64,000 bases of DNA, taken from Scolanthus callimorphus. Taxonomy: Eukaryota; Cnidaria; Anthozoa; Actiniaria; Edwardsiidae. The notes beneath the pieces were generated by a model, which saw only the letters and a list, made by a program, of their open reading frames with translations, made no database searches and had not been told where the DNA came from. Within the stretch, counting starts at the first letter, position 1, and every line of letters begins with the position of its first letter. Location: assembly GCA_033964015.1 (NCBI GenBank), contig CM066925.1:3237199-3301198 (forward strand), in the 5' to 3' direction. Of this stretch, positions 11,571 through 22,709 are shown one piece after another. The position numbers were made by a program, and so were the translations under genes.

Positions 11571-12611
11571 GGGACCGGTCATTATTTATCGCCTGGTGTG
11601 GGGGGGGGGGGAGGATTTTAGGGGGGATCACTGCACTTTGGGGAGAGCGAAAGGGGGGATCTCTCAAAGCCTGAAGCCTGAAAGGGGGTACCACAAGAAA
11701 TTTTCTAAGTAGTTATTCCAGCAACTTCTCTATCATTTTGCATTTTTGTACTTCACTTCAGTAATACCAGAAACATATAATTTAGTTGAAACGTGTAACA
11801 GCGCGACAACCTGCGAACAACTCGCGATCAAAAGACGCCATATTTGGAAAGCATCAGGTTCTTCGTTTAGCCAATCAGCAATTTGATTTGATTTGATTCG
11901 TCATATTTTCTAAAAATAACGCGCGCGAACTCCTCACAACAGAACAGAAGCACAAAATGAGTTTAGTTCACTGTTTTACTTCCATGCTCAAAACCCACCA
12001 AAAATATTTTTTACATAACTTTTGCTGTTCTTGTAATATGATTGGCTGACTTGCCATGGTAAATAAGAGGGCAGACAACGCTGTTTGCATCAACACGCGC
12101 GCGCGCGCTTCTAAACCAACGGAAAACAATTCGCATGCGTGTGCAATCCCAACGGAAAAGTCTTATGTGAATTTTGATTGGCTGCACGCAAGGGCATTGT
12201 TTTCCAAATATGGTGTTTTGTGATCGCGAGTTGTTCGCTGGTTGTCACATCAGATTCATTCGTCTGTTACACGTTTCAACTAAACTATATGTTTCTGGTA
12301 ATACATAATAAAAATTTCGGCGCGCGGAGTTTTTTCCTCGTCAAGGTACATATGTTCTTGTCGACATTCGTAGGTATTTTATCGTCGTGTATTGTCGAAA
12401 ATAATATAAGATGTCTTCCTTATGCGCGCCAAAATGTTTAAATGCACATAATTTAGACGTTCCTGGAATAAATCCTCAGAAAATGTATTGTGGTCCCCCT
12501 TCCTCGGCTTTAGGTTTCGAGAGATCCCCCCTTTCGCTCGCCCAAAAATGAAGTAATCTCCTCCATCATCCTCCCCTCCCCTCCCCCAGGCGATAAATAA
12601 TGACCGGTCCC
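11571..12611. mobile_element. Non-autonomous Harbinger-like element B
   Basis: The ends match element A: GGGACCGGTCATTATTTA at the left and its reverse complement at the right. The flanks are TTA at the left and TAA at the right, so one base of the target copy may have changed. A second inverted-repeat element (11,765-12,300) lies inside. No transposase. Confidence 0.7.
11765..12300. mobile_element. Inverted-repeat element nested in element B
   Basis: TACCAGAAACATATAATTTA at the left is mirrored at the right. The arms run about 85-100 bp with small indels and share CGAACAACTCGCGATCA. A relative with similar ends is at 22,379-22,706. Non-coding. Confidence 0.65.
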
Positions 12612-12915
12612 TAACCAGAGAACGATTTCTAAAACACTAGCTTGGTATGTTCATATAGAGCGTATGTCAGATGACTATCGTGAGTAGTAGACCTCCTTGG
12701 CTTGGGCGTAATGTTTTCCCATTTCAGATCACGTGCCATTCATTTGAATAATCTTTCTCTGTTTGTAATGCTTCCATATTTCATTTATACAACAACACTA
12801 GTAAATCGCGCGCTCTGATTGGTCAAGAGCCATGTTGCTATAAGAGTACAGATACACGGTTGACAAAAATCCCTGTTTGTTTGTATAAAACAATTCAAAA
12901 AGATCTCGTTTTTTT

Positions 12916-13061
12916 GTGCGTATGTACAGAAATAGATACACAGAAAACGTCACAGAATGTCATGAACAACAGTCACGCAACTCGACTGCGCCTCGTTGCG
13001 TACTTTTTTGTTTATGACATTCTGTGACGTCATCTGTGTATCTATTACAGTACACACGCAC
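12916..13061. repeat. MITE, 146 bp, arms of about 60 bp
   Basis: The left arm holds AATAGATACACAGAAAACG and GTCACAGAATGTCAT. The right arm is the near-exact reverse complement, with outer ends GTGCGTATGTAC and GTACACACGCAC. Nearly the whole element is one imperfect hairpin. Confidence 0.75.
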
Positions 13062-13188
13062 GCAAATATAGATAGATAGATAGATAGGTTTATTTATACC
13101 TCTAGCAGTTGAAACTGAATTACAGGTATACGGTCACACGATCACATAAATTACATAAGGCGAACATTACAATCAATATTTACAAAAT

Positions 13189-14536
13189 TCAATCAAGACA
13201 ATAAGCAAAAACATTCGTGGCGAATTTGCCGAAGCGGTCAGTGTTCGTGCTTTTGGTATTACATGTAGCCCTAGCTCTTAGGTTGTAAGTATTCTGTGGA
13301 TTTAATATACGACTGCTGACTAAGTTATACAGAGGGTTGTTTGGTTCTAGTGATTTTATAAGGTTTCTGCACGCTTCATCGCGCCTCTCCTTGAGTGGGG
13401 CTATTTGTGCAGCAACAAGCGCATCCGCGTATGACAGGCTCGGGAATATTGCGGCCAGCGCGCGCTTCTGTACCTTCTCTAGAGCCTGCGAGAGATACTG
13501 CGGTAGATTAGCGAACGCCGGGGTTGCGTACTCAAGGAGAGGTCTGATGAGCGTGCAGAAAACCTTGACCAGGTCAGTTTGGCAGACACCACAACGCTTC
13601 AGCGTGCGAAGACCATACATCTTCCGGTTGGCTTTCTTAATTATGAAGTCCACCTGCTCTCCCCAGGCCAAGTCGTTGGACACGTATATGCCGAGAAATT
13701 TAAACGACTTGACGCGCTCAATAGCAGAGCCGCCGACGGAGAGGGGAGGGCAGGTGAAGCTATTATACTTTAAGAAATCAACCGTCATTTCTTTGCACTT
13801 TCTAGGGTTTAGACGCATATTGTTGTCCGCCGCGAATGTATGAATACTGTTTACAATGTCTGCCATGACAGATGGCGAATTACGGGGAACTACTTCCATT
13901 ACCGTCAGATCATCAACATACTTTACTCGCGGGCCCCAATCCTTCGCTAGGTCATTGACCATGATACAGAATAGGATCGGGCTGAGTTTAGTCCCTTGGG
14001 GGATTCCTCCGTATAGTTGTAAAAAGGGAGAAATTGAGTTCGAGATCTTTACACACTGGGATCTATCAAGTAAAAAAGCTGCTATCCATCTAAGTAAGAT
14101 GGGATGTATGTTGAAAGAGCTAAGTTTACTGAGCAGAATGTTATGATCAATGAGGTCAAATGCCTTGCGGAAGTCCGCGAAGAATAGTCTAACCCAGCAG
14201 TTGCCAGAGTCAAGCGTCTCTAAGGCGAGGTGGAGGAGATAGACAATGGCGTGGCAGGTTGACTTGCCAGCCACGGCGAAACTGTTTTGCGTCCAGATCA
14301 CATAGCACATCTGGTAATATTCTGTTTAGTGTAAATCCTTCCATGAGTTTCGCCGTCTGACAGGTGAGGGAGACGGGCCTGATGTCGTCCTCGATGGTCT
14401 GCGCGGGGGTCTGTTTAGGCAATGGCCGCACGATCGCACTCTTCAGTAAGGTTGGAACAAACCCTTCCCGAAGGGAGGAGTTATATAAATCTGCGAGGAC
14501 TGGGGCAAGCTCGGGTGCAAATGTCTTTAGGACCAC
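13189..14536 (-). pseudogene. LINE reverse transcriptase, frameshifted
   Basis: The first part (14,536 to about 14,300) encodes the N-terminal RT region, including the PLPK motif. After a frameshift, the main part (14,310-13,189) carries FADFRKAFDLIDH (first catalytic Asp), GIPQGTKLSPILF, the YVDD catalytic box, and FKFLGIYV in the palm/thumb region. The C-terminus includes YNLRAR, as in many LINEs. It would copy its own RNA at the nicked target. The frame change of one base and upstream stops make this copy inactive. Confidence 0.85.
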
Positions 14537-14839
14537 GTTCGGAATCTGGTCGGGCCCGACAGACTTTCTGTTTGCACCGACCGGAGGGCCATATGAGCCT
14601 CGCGCACGGTTACCTACAGTTTCTCAGGGATGTCAGTCACAGCAACTGCATTAACATCACCTTGAGATAGAGGGGAGAATGATGAAGTAAGTCCGGTGAA
14701 GAACTATTAATTCTCTCACACAGGATCTGAGTTGTGAAAGTGTCATCCTTTAGGAGCTGACGGTACCACTCCCCTTCTCTATGCGACGTACCCGATAAGC
14801 CTTTAACTTCCTTCCACCAACGTCCAACATTTGTGTTTT

Positions 14840-15079
14840 TTAGATTTTCACTTTATTTTCGTAAAAGGATGTTTTAGCAGACTTGATAGACCTTGCCACT
14901 TTGTTGCGCCACATTTTGAACATTGGTGAGTCTTTTCCAAACTTCCCGAAGCATTGTTGTCGCTTAGCGATCCACGCCTTAATTTTGGAAGAGATCCAGG
15001 GCTTGTCTTTGCTGCATCGGCGGGATGTTTTCAAGGGGAGGAATTTGTCGATGGCGTTAGATATTGTCTCCATGAACAA
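14840..15079 (-). pseudogene. LINE linker between endonuclease and RT
   Basis: This fragment, in the same frame as the endonuclease, contains PLKTSRRCSKDKPWIS and then a basic stretch. It resembles the KPW(I/M)T linker commonly found between the two enzyme domains of LINE ORF2. It is bounded by in-frame stops on both sides, which I read as nonsense mutations. Confidence 0.75.
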
Positions 15080-15115
15080 TTGAAACTTCGCTTCGCATGA
15101 GGAAGCAGAGAATAG

Positions 15116-15880
15116 TTACTGCCACGAGAAGGTCGTGATCCACTGGCCGAAATCACGTATGCGGCTTGGTCTAGTATCACGCTTGGTAACAGTTTCTTTT
15201 GTACGGGGATTAGTAAAAGTAGGTCTCTCGCGCTGCACTAGCACGCAGTAGTGGTCACTAGCTCCTAACTTGGGAAGCTGGAGAGGTTCGCTCAGAGACT
15301 TTGGTCTATTTGTCAAACACCAATCGAGCGTTCCTGAATCACGGGTTAACACTTTCACCACTTGAGACAATCCACATGTTCTTCTGAAAACGGTTGGAGA
15401 TATTTTAGTAGCGTTGGGATTAAAATCTCCAGAAATCAACACTAAACAATCCGGGTGCTTGAGGAGATAAGCGTCAACAACCTGTTGGACATGGTCGTAC
15501 AGAGAATTATTGTCATCGGCAGTGGCGTTTGGAGGATGGTAGATGGCGCCGATCAGGATGGAGGAGATTTCTCTCGGGAGCCGAGTAGGCCTGATTTGGA
15601 GCCACATCACTTCAGACAAGATTCCAAAGGGCTCCAAATGGGTAAGTCTCTTGCACGGAATACTCGTGTGAACATAAACTGCTACCCCGCCACAGGGGCT
15701 ACCTCGATCTCTACGGAGGAAAACATAATCGTCAATGGTGACAGCAGTGTCCGGGATTTCTGAGTGCAGCCAAGTCTCGGTTATACACGCAACTCCGACG
15801 TTATTCAATGACAGCACGACGTTATTCAATGACAGCAAAACGAGTTGTATACCACCAGTTTGACCCCCAGTGACTTGCAA
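15116..15880 (-). pseudogene. LINE apurinic-type endonuclease domain
   Basis: Endonuclease/exonuclease/phosphatase fold motifs are visible: ITETWLHSEIPD near the start, then GGVAVYVH, LISGDFN, LDWCLTN and the terminal SDHYCVL with the catalytic Asp-His pair. This domain nicks target DNA for target-primed reverse transcription. The N-terminus is disturbed by a tandem copy of about 20 bp (15,798-15,838, repeated LLSLNNV). A TAA stop follows the domain in frame. Confidence 0.85.
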
Positions 15881-16551
15881 TCCAAGAATTTGTTAAATAT
15901 CATTCGGTGCGTAGCGGAAAAAGAATACTCAGAGGAATGTCACGTTAAAATGAGAAAACATTACGCCGAGGAGGCCTTTTGGTAATCACTTTCCAATAAC
16001 TACTACAGGTTTAATTCAGGTTTGATGTAACCACTTGCGATTGGTTTCACTACAGTCATATGAAATCCACTCTATAGGTTTTGACAGTAGTGAGCTGATA
16101 CCTAAAGTCTGGTTCACACTCTGGACCTCAGGTGCGATCCTATTGCGATGCCGTATCGCGCGGTGTGAACGACCGGCGATCATATGGCGATATCACTTGC
16201 GATTAGGCTTGTCCCGAATACGCTGGGCTTTTTTTCGCCCCCTTTTTTTAACTGGAGCACTATTTTAACGTGTCCAGCACCCTTGGACACTTTTCAGTTT
16301 GAGATGAATTTGAGCACTTTTTCTCTTTTTGAGCAACATTTGAGCACTCTCTACCAGTTCTCACGTTTTCATGCAATGTTTTGATCATTGGTAATTCTTT
16401 CATCAAAAATGCGAAAATTCCCACCTTGTTGCCTGAATATTGTCATGGAAATGCACAAGGAACGTACGCGTTTACCGTGAGAACAGGTTATTTGATTGTA
16501 TATCGTGTGTCTTTTTATCTTTCTAGAACTTTTAGCGCTCTTCGCTGAACA

Positions 16552-16950
16552 GTGCAGCTGTTAACGAAAGCATTATGTGCGATTGTTCCCTCCGAACTAG
16601 TTAATGTCACGGTTCCAAAAGATCTCGCGATAAATGACCGGTTCGACAGCGATACTGTCCTTGCCTCTCAAGGACTGCAGCTTCCACCACCGCCTCCTGT
16701 CATCCCCGTCCAGATCGCCGCACCTCCAACAGATCACTCGACGTCGCCTGCTTCATCCACAGACCATAGCTCCAGCTCCGATCAGGATCACGACGAACCA
16801 AAAGAAGTCGACTCTCTGCCTGCACCAAGTGATGCCCTTGATGCGCAAGAAGACGCAAAGGATGTCCCATCCGAGACCGCTCCGAACTGTCTTTCCACCA
16901 GGAAAGGTCATACCCCTCACAGCTTTGCTGATTACGTTATGGACTTCTGA
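16552..16950 (+). CDS. Possible C-terminal exon, Pro/Ser/Asp-rich, unknown protein
   Basis: The open frame has protein-like composition: a PPPPPVIPV stretch, then a Ser/Asp/Glu-rich segment (STDHSSSSDQDHDEPKEVDS), ending HSFADYVMDF and stop. No ATG opens it and a stop lies just upstream, so if real it is an internal or last exon. Weak acceptor candidates are TTTCTAG near 16,526 and GAACAG near 16,553. The codons are much richer in GC than the surrounding repeats. I do not recognise the protein. The GTT-rich repeat begins soon after the stop. Confidence 0.4.
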   Translation: MQLLTKALCAIVPSELVNVTVPKDLAINDRFDSDTVLASQGLQLPPPPPVIPVQIAAPPTDHSTSPASSTDHSSSSDQDHDEPKEVDSLPAPSDALDAQEDAKDVPSETAPNCLSTRKGHTPHSFADYVMDF

Positions 16951-17098
16951 AAGTTATCACGTTAGATTGTTGTTCTTGTTATTATTATTGTTGTTGTCTC
17001 GTTGCTGCTGTCGTTGTTGATATCCATATAATTTCGCCAAGAACTTTCGACTTGCTGACGTCGCAAAACATCCTTAATGAGGTATTTGGAAGAGCTGT

Positions 17099-18573
17099 AA
17101 GTAGTTTCCATCACATATTATCGAAAATGCAGGAAAATTCACCAGAACATGCAGATATTCGAGAGACATCGCTGTCGTTGTTGTTGCAATTGTTGTTGTC
17201 GATGTTGCTGCTGTTGCAGTTGTTATTGCTGTTGTTGTTGTTGCTGCTTCTGTTACTGTTGTTGTTTTTTGTTTATGTTGTTGTAGCTGTTGCTGTTGTT
17301 ATGTGGTTGTTGTGTTGTTGCTGTTGCTGTTGCTGTTGCTGCTGTTGTTGTTGTTGTTATTATTGTTGCTGCTGTTGCTGTTGTTGCTGTTATTGCTGCT
17401 CTTGTTGCTGCTGTCGTTGTTGTTGCTGTTGTTGTTGTTGTTGTTGCTGTTGTTGTGGTGGTTGTGGTGGTGGTTGTTGCTGCTGTTGTTGCTGTTGCTG
17501 TTGCTGTTGTTGCTGTTATTGCTGCTCTTGTTGCTGCTGTAGTTGTTGTTGATATTGTAGTCTTATGTTAATACTATCGTTGTTGGTGTCGCTGTTGTCA
17601 TTGCTATTGATCTCTGTTGTTATTGCTGTTGCTATTGCTGCCGTTATTGCTACTATTGTTGTTGTTGAAAGTGTTGTTGTATTGCCTATGTCGTTGTTGC
17701 GATTGTTGTCGATTTTGTCAGTGTCGTGTTCAATCTGTTGGTTGTTGTTTCGATGTTGTCTAACATTCCTCATTTCGTTATCGACGGAGCTTGAAACCGT
17801 TAATTTTTTCTTGCAAAACACATTTTTGATTGCATTCCTGATCGCCTTGTTACTCAAAAAAGAAACTAGAGGAATTGTTGCACAATTTGAGAGAAGAAAG
17901 TAGTTTCCATCACATCTTATCGAAAATGCAGGAAAATTCACCAGAACATGCAGATACTCGAGAGACATCGCTGTCGTTGTTGTTGCAATTGTTGTTGTCG
18001 ATGTTGCTGCTGTTGCAGTTGTTATTGCTGTTGTTGTTGTTGCTGCTTCTGTTACTGTTGTTGTTTTTTGTTTATGTTGTTGTAGCTGTTGCTGTTGTTA
18101 TGTGGTTGTTGTGTTGTTGCTGTTGCTGTTGCTGTTGCTGCTGTTGTTGTTGTTGTTATTATTGTTGCTGCTGTTGCTGTTGTTGCTGTTATTGCTGCTC
18201 TTGTTGCTGCTGTAGTTGTTGTTGATATTGTAGTCTTATGTTAATACTATCGTTGTTGGTGTCGCTGTGTGTCATTGCTATTGATCTCTGTTGTTATTTC
18301 TGCTGCTATTGCTGCCGTTATTGCTACTGTTGTTGTTGTTGAAAGTGTTGTTGTATTGCCTATGTCGTTGTTGCGATTGTTGTCGATTTTGTCAGTGTCG
18401 TGTTCAATCTGTTTGGTTGTTGTTTCGATGTTGTCTAACATTCCTCATTTCGTTATCGACGGAGCTTGAAACCGTTAATTTTTTCTTGCAAAACACATTT
18501 TTGATTGCATTCCTGATCGCCTTGTTACTCAAAAAAGCAACTAGAGGAATGTTGCACAATTTGAGAGAAGAAA
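17099..18573. repeat. Tandem duplication of GPCR tail plus GTT/GCT tract
   Basis: Two direct copies abut. Copy 1 (17,099-17,897) and copy 2 (17,898-18,573) start with AAGTAGTTTCCATCACAT and end with TTTGAGAGAAGAAA. Each holds a long GTT/GCT trinucleotide tract and then sequence coding, on the - strand, for the end of a seven-helix receptor. Copy 1 is about 120 bp longer because of extra trinucleotide units near 17,410-17,520. Copy 2 lacks one T near 18,550. The poly-Leu, poly-Cys and poly-Val ORFs on + are repeat artefacts. Confidence 0.85.
17780..17896 (-). pseudogene. Detached TM7/helix-8 tail of the GPCR
   Basis: On the - strand this reads LLSNCATIPLVSFLSNK and continues into a basic amphipathic segment ending VFCKKK, the usual layout of the end of TM7 plus helix 8. 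It keeps the base that copy 2 has lost. It continues into an Asn/Gln/Thr-rich tail encoded by the trinucleotide tract and stops near 17,516. It has no receptor body attached in frame, so it is a duplicate end. Confidence 0.7.
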
Positions 18574-19510
18574 AAGGCCGTTTATCCTTCTCGTGATGAA
18601 CAGATATTGGAATCCCGTTTGATTCACGCGATTACAACTATGATAATATACGACACAACACATGTCCAAAGAAAGGAATGACGAAAGTCAGTACAATTGT
18701 CATTGTCATGCGAGTGTCTTTGAGTCGCCATGCTTGTCTCTTATCGAGGAATTCAGGCCTCACATCACCGATCTGTCGACTTCTTGATCTCAAATTCTTC
18801 TTGATCGAGTAGAGAACATAAATAAATACAGCGCTACCGATTACGTACAAAAGTGCAGGTATACCACTATGAAGAACTTTCCTGACTATCGTTTGGGGAT
18901 CAGACTTGCATACGAACGTGTACTCGCTTGGTCCCAGGTCCTCACGTACTTTGTGGACAGAGCTCATAGCCGCGACACCGATGATTAGGCCTCCTGCCCA
19001 GGCCCCCGCCAGTAGCTTTTTCATAGCGCCATTCGTTGGAACAGTGAAGGGATAATGAATTGCACAGTATCTTTCCACAGATATCATCATCAGGTTGATG
19101 AAAATGGTAAAAGTTAAGATGTGTATGGGGAAGCGCAACGCTAAGCAGGCCAAGTTACTGGTGTATAGATTCAGATACAGCTGAGGACAATGAACCGCTA
19201 ACACCCCTAAAGACTGCAAGAAATTACACACTGCTAGATTGGCGAGCAACATGGAACTTCCGTTTCTTTGGAATGCAATCCGGGGTCTTTTCTCTCGGAC
19301 ACGGATGCGGTGTAAGGCTACAAAAAGCAAACCATTCCCAATGACTCCAGCTACCCCAATAAAACAATATAACCCGAAAAAGACTCCTCGAGTGCTGGAG
19401 CTGATGGGAAGAAACTTATAACGCTGAGTTGTGTCGTTGGTTGCGTTTCCATGGTTACCGACCACAGGTAGTTCTTGTGGTGGACTAGTTGTCATGGTGA
19501 TGAGTGACAA
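18530..19510 (-). pseudogene. Class A G-protein-coupled receptor, frame broken in TM6-TM7
   Basis: Intronless reading from MSLITM at 19,510. After an N-glycosylatable N-terminus (NATNDT) come TM1 (GVIGNGLLFVAL), TM2 (LLANLAVCNFL, with Asn where Asp is usual), TM3 ending in the ERY box (SVERYCAIHYPF), TM4 with Trp, TM5 and TM6 to about residue 290, where TAG stops the frame at about 18,638. TM7-like sequence (LFLLSNCAT) follows in another frame, and a missing base in the duplicated tract breaks it again. The intact version of that tail (LVSFLSNKAIRNAIKNVF, a helix-8 pattern) is in the second copy at about 17,800-17,890. The ligand is unknown. Confidence 0.8.
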
Positions 19511-20718
19511 GATGTCTGAGAACGGAAGAGAAAGATATAAACAGCAGAACAGTAGCAGTCATTGGTTATAGAACATTCACAAGCGCGTCCTCTGATTTGC
19601 TATTTTAAAAGTGGCCAGGGTCCGTACCGCCACCGCGACAGTACCGCGCCGTGTCACGGTACTTTTCACAGTCATACGAAATCGGCTCTATCGTATGGTG
19701 AGTATTGATTTTGACCTCACTAATTTTTAATTTGAGCTACTGTTACATATTCATAAGCTCAACATTTTTTGGTTATAAATTTTCCCACGGATTTTTTCTA
19801 TAGATGCACGGTCCCAATCAGCAATACGTTTGTCAGATGAGAGTTCAATTAACAATGCCCACATACACGCAGAATGTAGTGGTTTGCAACTCTAGTTTTT
19901 TAGAAATTGTACCGAAAACACGAAACGAGTTTTGTTTTCACGTGCATCGCACCTGACTAACTATAATATCTAATATTTGTTTCAATATTCATAAACTAGA
20001 AACATTGATGATTTTATGCTTTCACATCAGATCGGTCGGATGTTTCGAAGGGTCTTAAACATGACTTCAAAATGAAGGTATTTTGAAAATAATTACCCGC
20101 GGGCCACCTTAAAATCATGCGATGTGAGTGAAATCACTTTTTTGCACTTTGTTACCTCTTTTTGGCAACAGAATCCAGAGATTTTTTCATGTGTATTATT
20201 AAAAGAATTATCGCCCGCGCGGGGAAAATCTTCTCGTCATGTGTCTTAATTAAAGCATCTTCGAGTGTGCCTTGACAGCACGGAATCGAGGTACAGTTAA
20301 AACCCGAGTAAGAACCTACATTTCCCAAAATTAGCTTAAACACATTGTAAACAGGTTCTTATAATTGTAATTAGTGCAAATGTAGGCTATTTAGCTTTAA
20401 TTAATTTTTATGGACCAAAAAGTAATGTCATGACTTAGGCAAAGTGGTATATATATCCTGTTTCTAGTTTATTTCTATTATTATATTGTACTCACTATCT
20501 GATTCTGATTGGCTAAAAGCGCGCTTTACTTTGGGAATCGCGCACTGCTGATTCTTGAAGAATCAACTAGCTGATTCTTGATTCTACGCGCGCAATGAAT
20601 CATGTGACCAGAGCTGCACTTTTTTTAATTTTCCTCATTTGACAAAGCACTTGTGTAAAAGAACATGCTTGACTTGATTTACTGAATTATTGTATAATAA
20701 AACAATTATTGAATTCAG

Positions 20719-20823
20719 TTTTTGTGACATCCAGAATAAAAATGTCTCTCCAAGTGGAATCAGGCGAGGCCGTATAGCCGAGGTCACCTGTCTCGACATT
20801 GTTTATTCTGGATATCACAAAAA
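20719..20823. repeat. Short imperfect palindrome
   Basis: TTTTTGTGACATCCAGAATAAA (20,719-20,740) pairs with TTTATTCTGGATATCACAAA (from 20,802) with one mismatch. The two arms enclose about 60 bp. It lies just before the 1-kb element at 20,848. Confidence 0.7.
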
Positions 20824-20847
20824 CCTCATCCATCACAAAAATCTTTT

Positions 20848-21862
20848 CATGGGGAGAAATACCGAAGGACATGCGCACTGAGCGTGGCACTTCTAAAATA
20901 TGGACTCAGATTACCTTCAAATAATTTACTGTAAATGTATGGCAATGAAACTTAAATTCAAGATAACACTGGGCTAAATTCGAAATCGAAAGTTACTTTG
21001 CCTCCGATCGAAACAACATGTTGTTCATCTTTCTTTTCGTGGTAATATTGGTGGGCTACAGTATAAAATCGGTTCGGTTTTGTCAAATCTAGGTTACAAA
21101 CTCAAGAGCTCTGTTTACAAGAGGAAGTCTATGCCACGGCGCTAAAATACACAGAACTAACAGTCAAATTTCGTAACGTTATAAGCTCGTACAAACCTCA
21201 CTTTACCTCCAGATCAAAAGAACAAGATTCCTTCGTAAATTCACACAGATTTCACGTCATGTAAATGATTTTTCAGCTCGGTTTTTAAGATCCACTTCCA
21301 TGTTAAACGAGGCTTCATTGTTTGGCCCTTGAAGTCCGCCTCGAAGCAAAAAGCTCGAAAAAATGCCGATTTCTTCGCTTCTTTCCGCTCTGAGCGGCCA
21401 GTTCTTCGACAGTGTACAACCAGGCGTTCCTCTGCTAATAATATGTGTCCAAAAGACTAGAAACGAGTACCAGAGTGCCTAGCGAACTTAATTTTTAAAT
21501 ATTAGCGCGAACTTGAAGCGAACCGGCGAAGGCAAAGTTCAGTATGACTCTCGTTATTTATCAACGCATCCTCGATATTTTCCCAAAATTAACAAAAAGC
21601 ATGATATATTATTTTACTTTGCTTTCAAATTGTTTCTTCTTGGCATGTTATCAGCCGAAAAGGCAAAGTTTTAAGCAATTTATAACAACCCTTCACTCTC
21701 TCTTCTGTCTCTCCCGGAAGTCAGGGTTTGTTTTTGCATACTAATTGACCCACCAATCGACAGCGACCAATGAGAGACGCAATAGGACAATCGACTTTAT
21801 TGACAGCATAATTAGGGTCATGTTTAAACTCCTCCCATTATCATTCGCTATTTCTCGCCATG
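20848..21862. mobile_element. 1-kb dispersed element, copy 1
   Basis: It is nearly identical to 51,308-52,325 in the same orientation. The ends form an imperfect inverted repeat (CATGGGGAGAAATACCGAA against CATGGCGAGAAATAGCGAA). The flanking 17 bases match at 15 positions (20,831-20,847 and 21,863-21,879), which looks like a long target duplication. A 66-codon ORF (21,544-21,744) has the same translation in both copies but no recognisable domain. Confidence 0.8.
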
Positions 21863-22174
21863 AATCACAAAAACCTTTTAATGCTTAAAATTATATAGCG
21901 GTTTTCATGACTGTAGTGAAGCCAATTGCAAAGTACTGATTGCACCAATTCTGAATGAAACTTATAGGAGTAATTACTAATTAATTGCGAATTATTCAAG
22001 ATTAGTCAATATCTGAAATCCGCTCTAAAGTAATTCTCAATTGACTTACTGTACCGAACAGTCCTGAAAATCATGGGCTTACATAATTGTTCTAATTCAT
22101 GATTTTTTGTGAATAAAGATTCCTGAATTTTGCACGTTCTTTTCTCTATTTATCTTTTTTTAATTAACAACCTG

Positions 22175-22215
22175 ATATATAGATTTAGGCAATGCCTAAA
22201 AGCGGAGCTTCGATC
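22175..22215. repeat. Dispersed hairpin motif, copy 1
   Basis: TATATAGATTTAGGCAATGC followed by CTAAAAGCGGAGCTTCG. The central TTTAGGC/GCCTAAA can pair. Related copies are at 33,236-33,272 and 55,809-55,845, so it marks the end of a dispersed repeat family. Confidence 0.6.
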
Positions 22216-22378
22216 ATACACAACCACTTGTTTCTGCCTTGTTTATTCTTATAACAAATATCCCTTTTGGGGAGCCCACCTTGGTATATCTAGCATGTCT
22301 ATACGTTCGTCTATGTTACAAAATTATGTAAAAAAAAATATTATACAATAATAAAATTAAAATTCTAATTAAACAAAA

Positions 22379-22706
22379 CCAGAAACATAGAAGTGAGTTG
22401 AAACGTGTAACAAACATACATTGCTTTAGTGCCAAGCTGCGGAATATTCGCAGAATAAACAATTGAACAGATTTTGAAAATAATGTTGTTGCAAGACTTC
22501 AAAATGTTAGCATATTATCACTTACCACTGTTGCTCTACTTTATTTATTGTGCGAAAAAATGAAATATTATGAAGAGAAAACCTGTTTGGGTTAGCAGTC
22601 GAGAGTTCATTATTGACCAAATATGGTCATAAACTGGCCACGAATAATCCACAGCTTGGTTCGCCGTTACATCTGTTACATGTTTCAACTAAGTTATATG
22701 TTTCTG
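22379..22706. repeat. Inverted-repeat element related to 11,765-12,300
   Basis: The left end has CCAGAAACATA and GTTGAAACGTGTAAC. The right end has the complement (GTTACATGTTTCAACT and ATATGTTTCTG). Its middle (about 22,420-22,660) is repeated in direct orientation at about 38,360-38,600, including GTGCCAAGCTGCGGAATATT. Confidence 0.65.
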
Positions 22707-22709
22707 AAA

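Larger units (their letters stand above)
13068..15880 (-). mobile_element. Dead LINE (CR1/Jockey-group non-LTR retrotransposon)
   Basis: On the - strand the order is endonuclease, linker and reverse transcriptase, then a short 3' region ending in ATCT repeats at about 13,068-13,088. A tetranucleotide tail is normal for CR1/L2-type LINEs. The coding sequence has an in-frame stop near 15,115, another near 14,838 and a frameshift near 14,300. No ORF1 is seen upstream of the endonuclease, so the copy looks 5' truncated. Confidence 0.85.

Noticed and set aside
13337..14670. + strand ORFs over the LINE
   Set aside because: Antisense shadows of the reverse transcriptase.
17052..18225. Long + strand ORFs of poly-Cys, poly-Leu and poly-Val
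   Set aside because: They are the three readings of a GTT/GCT trinucleotide tract; the sense information lies on the opposite strand.
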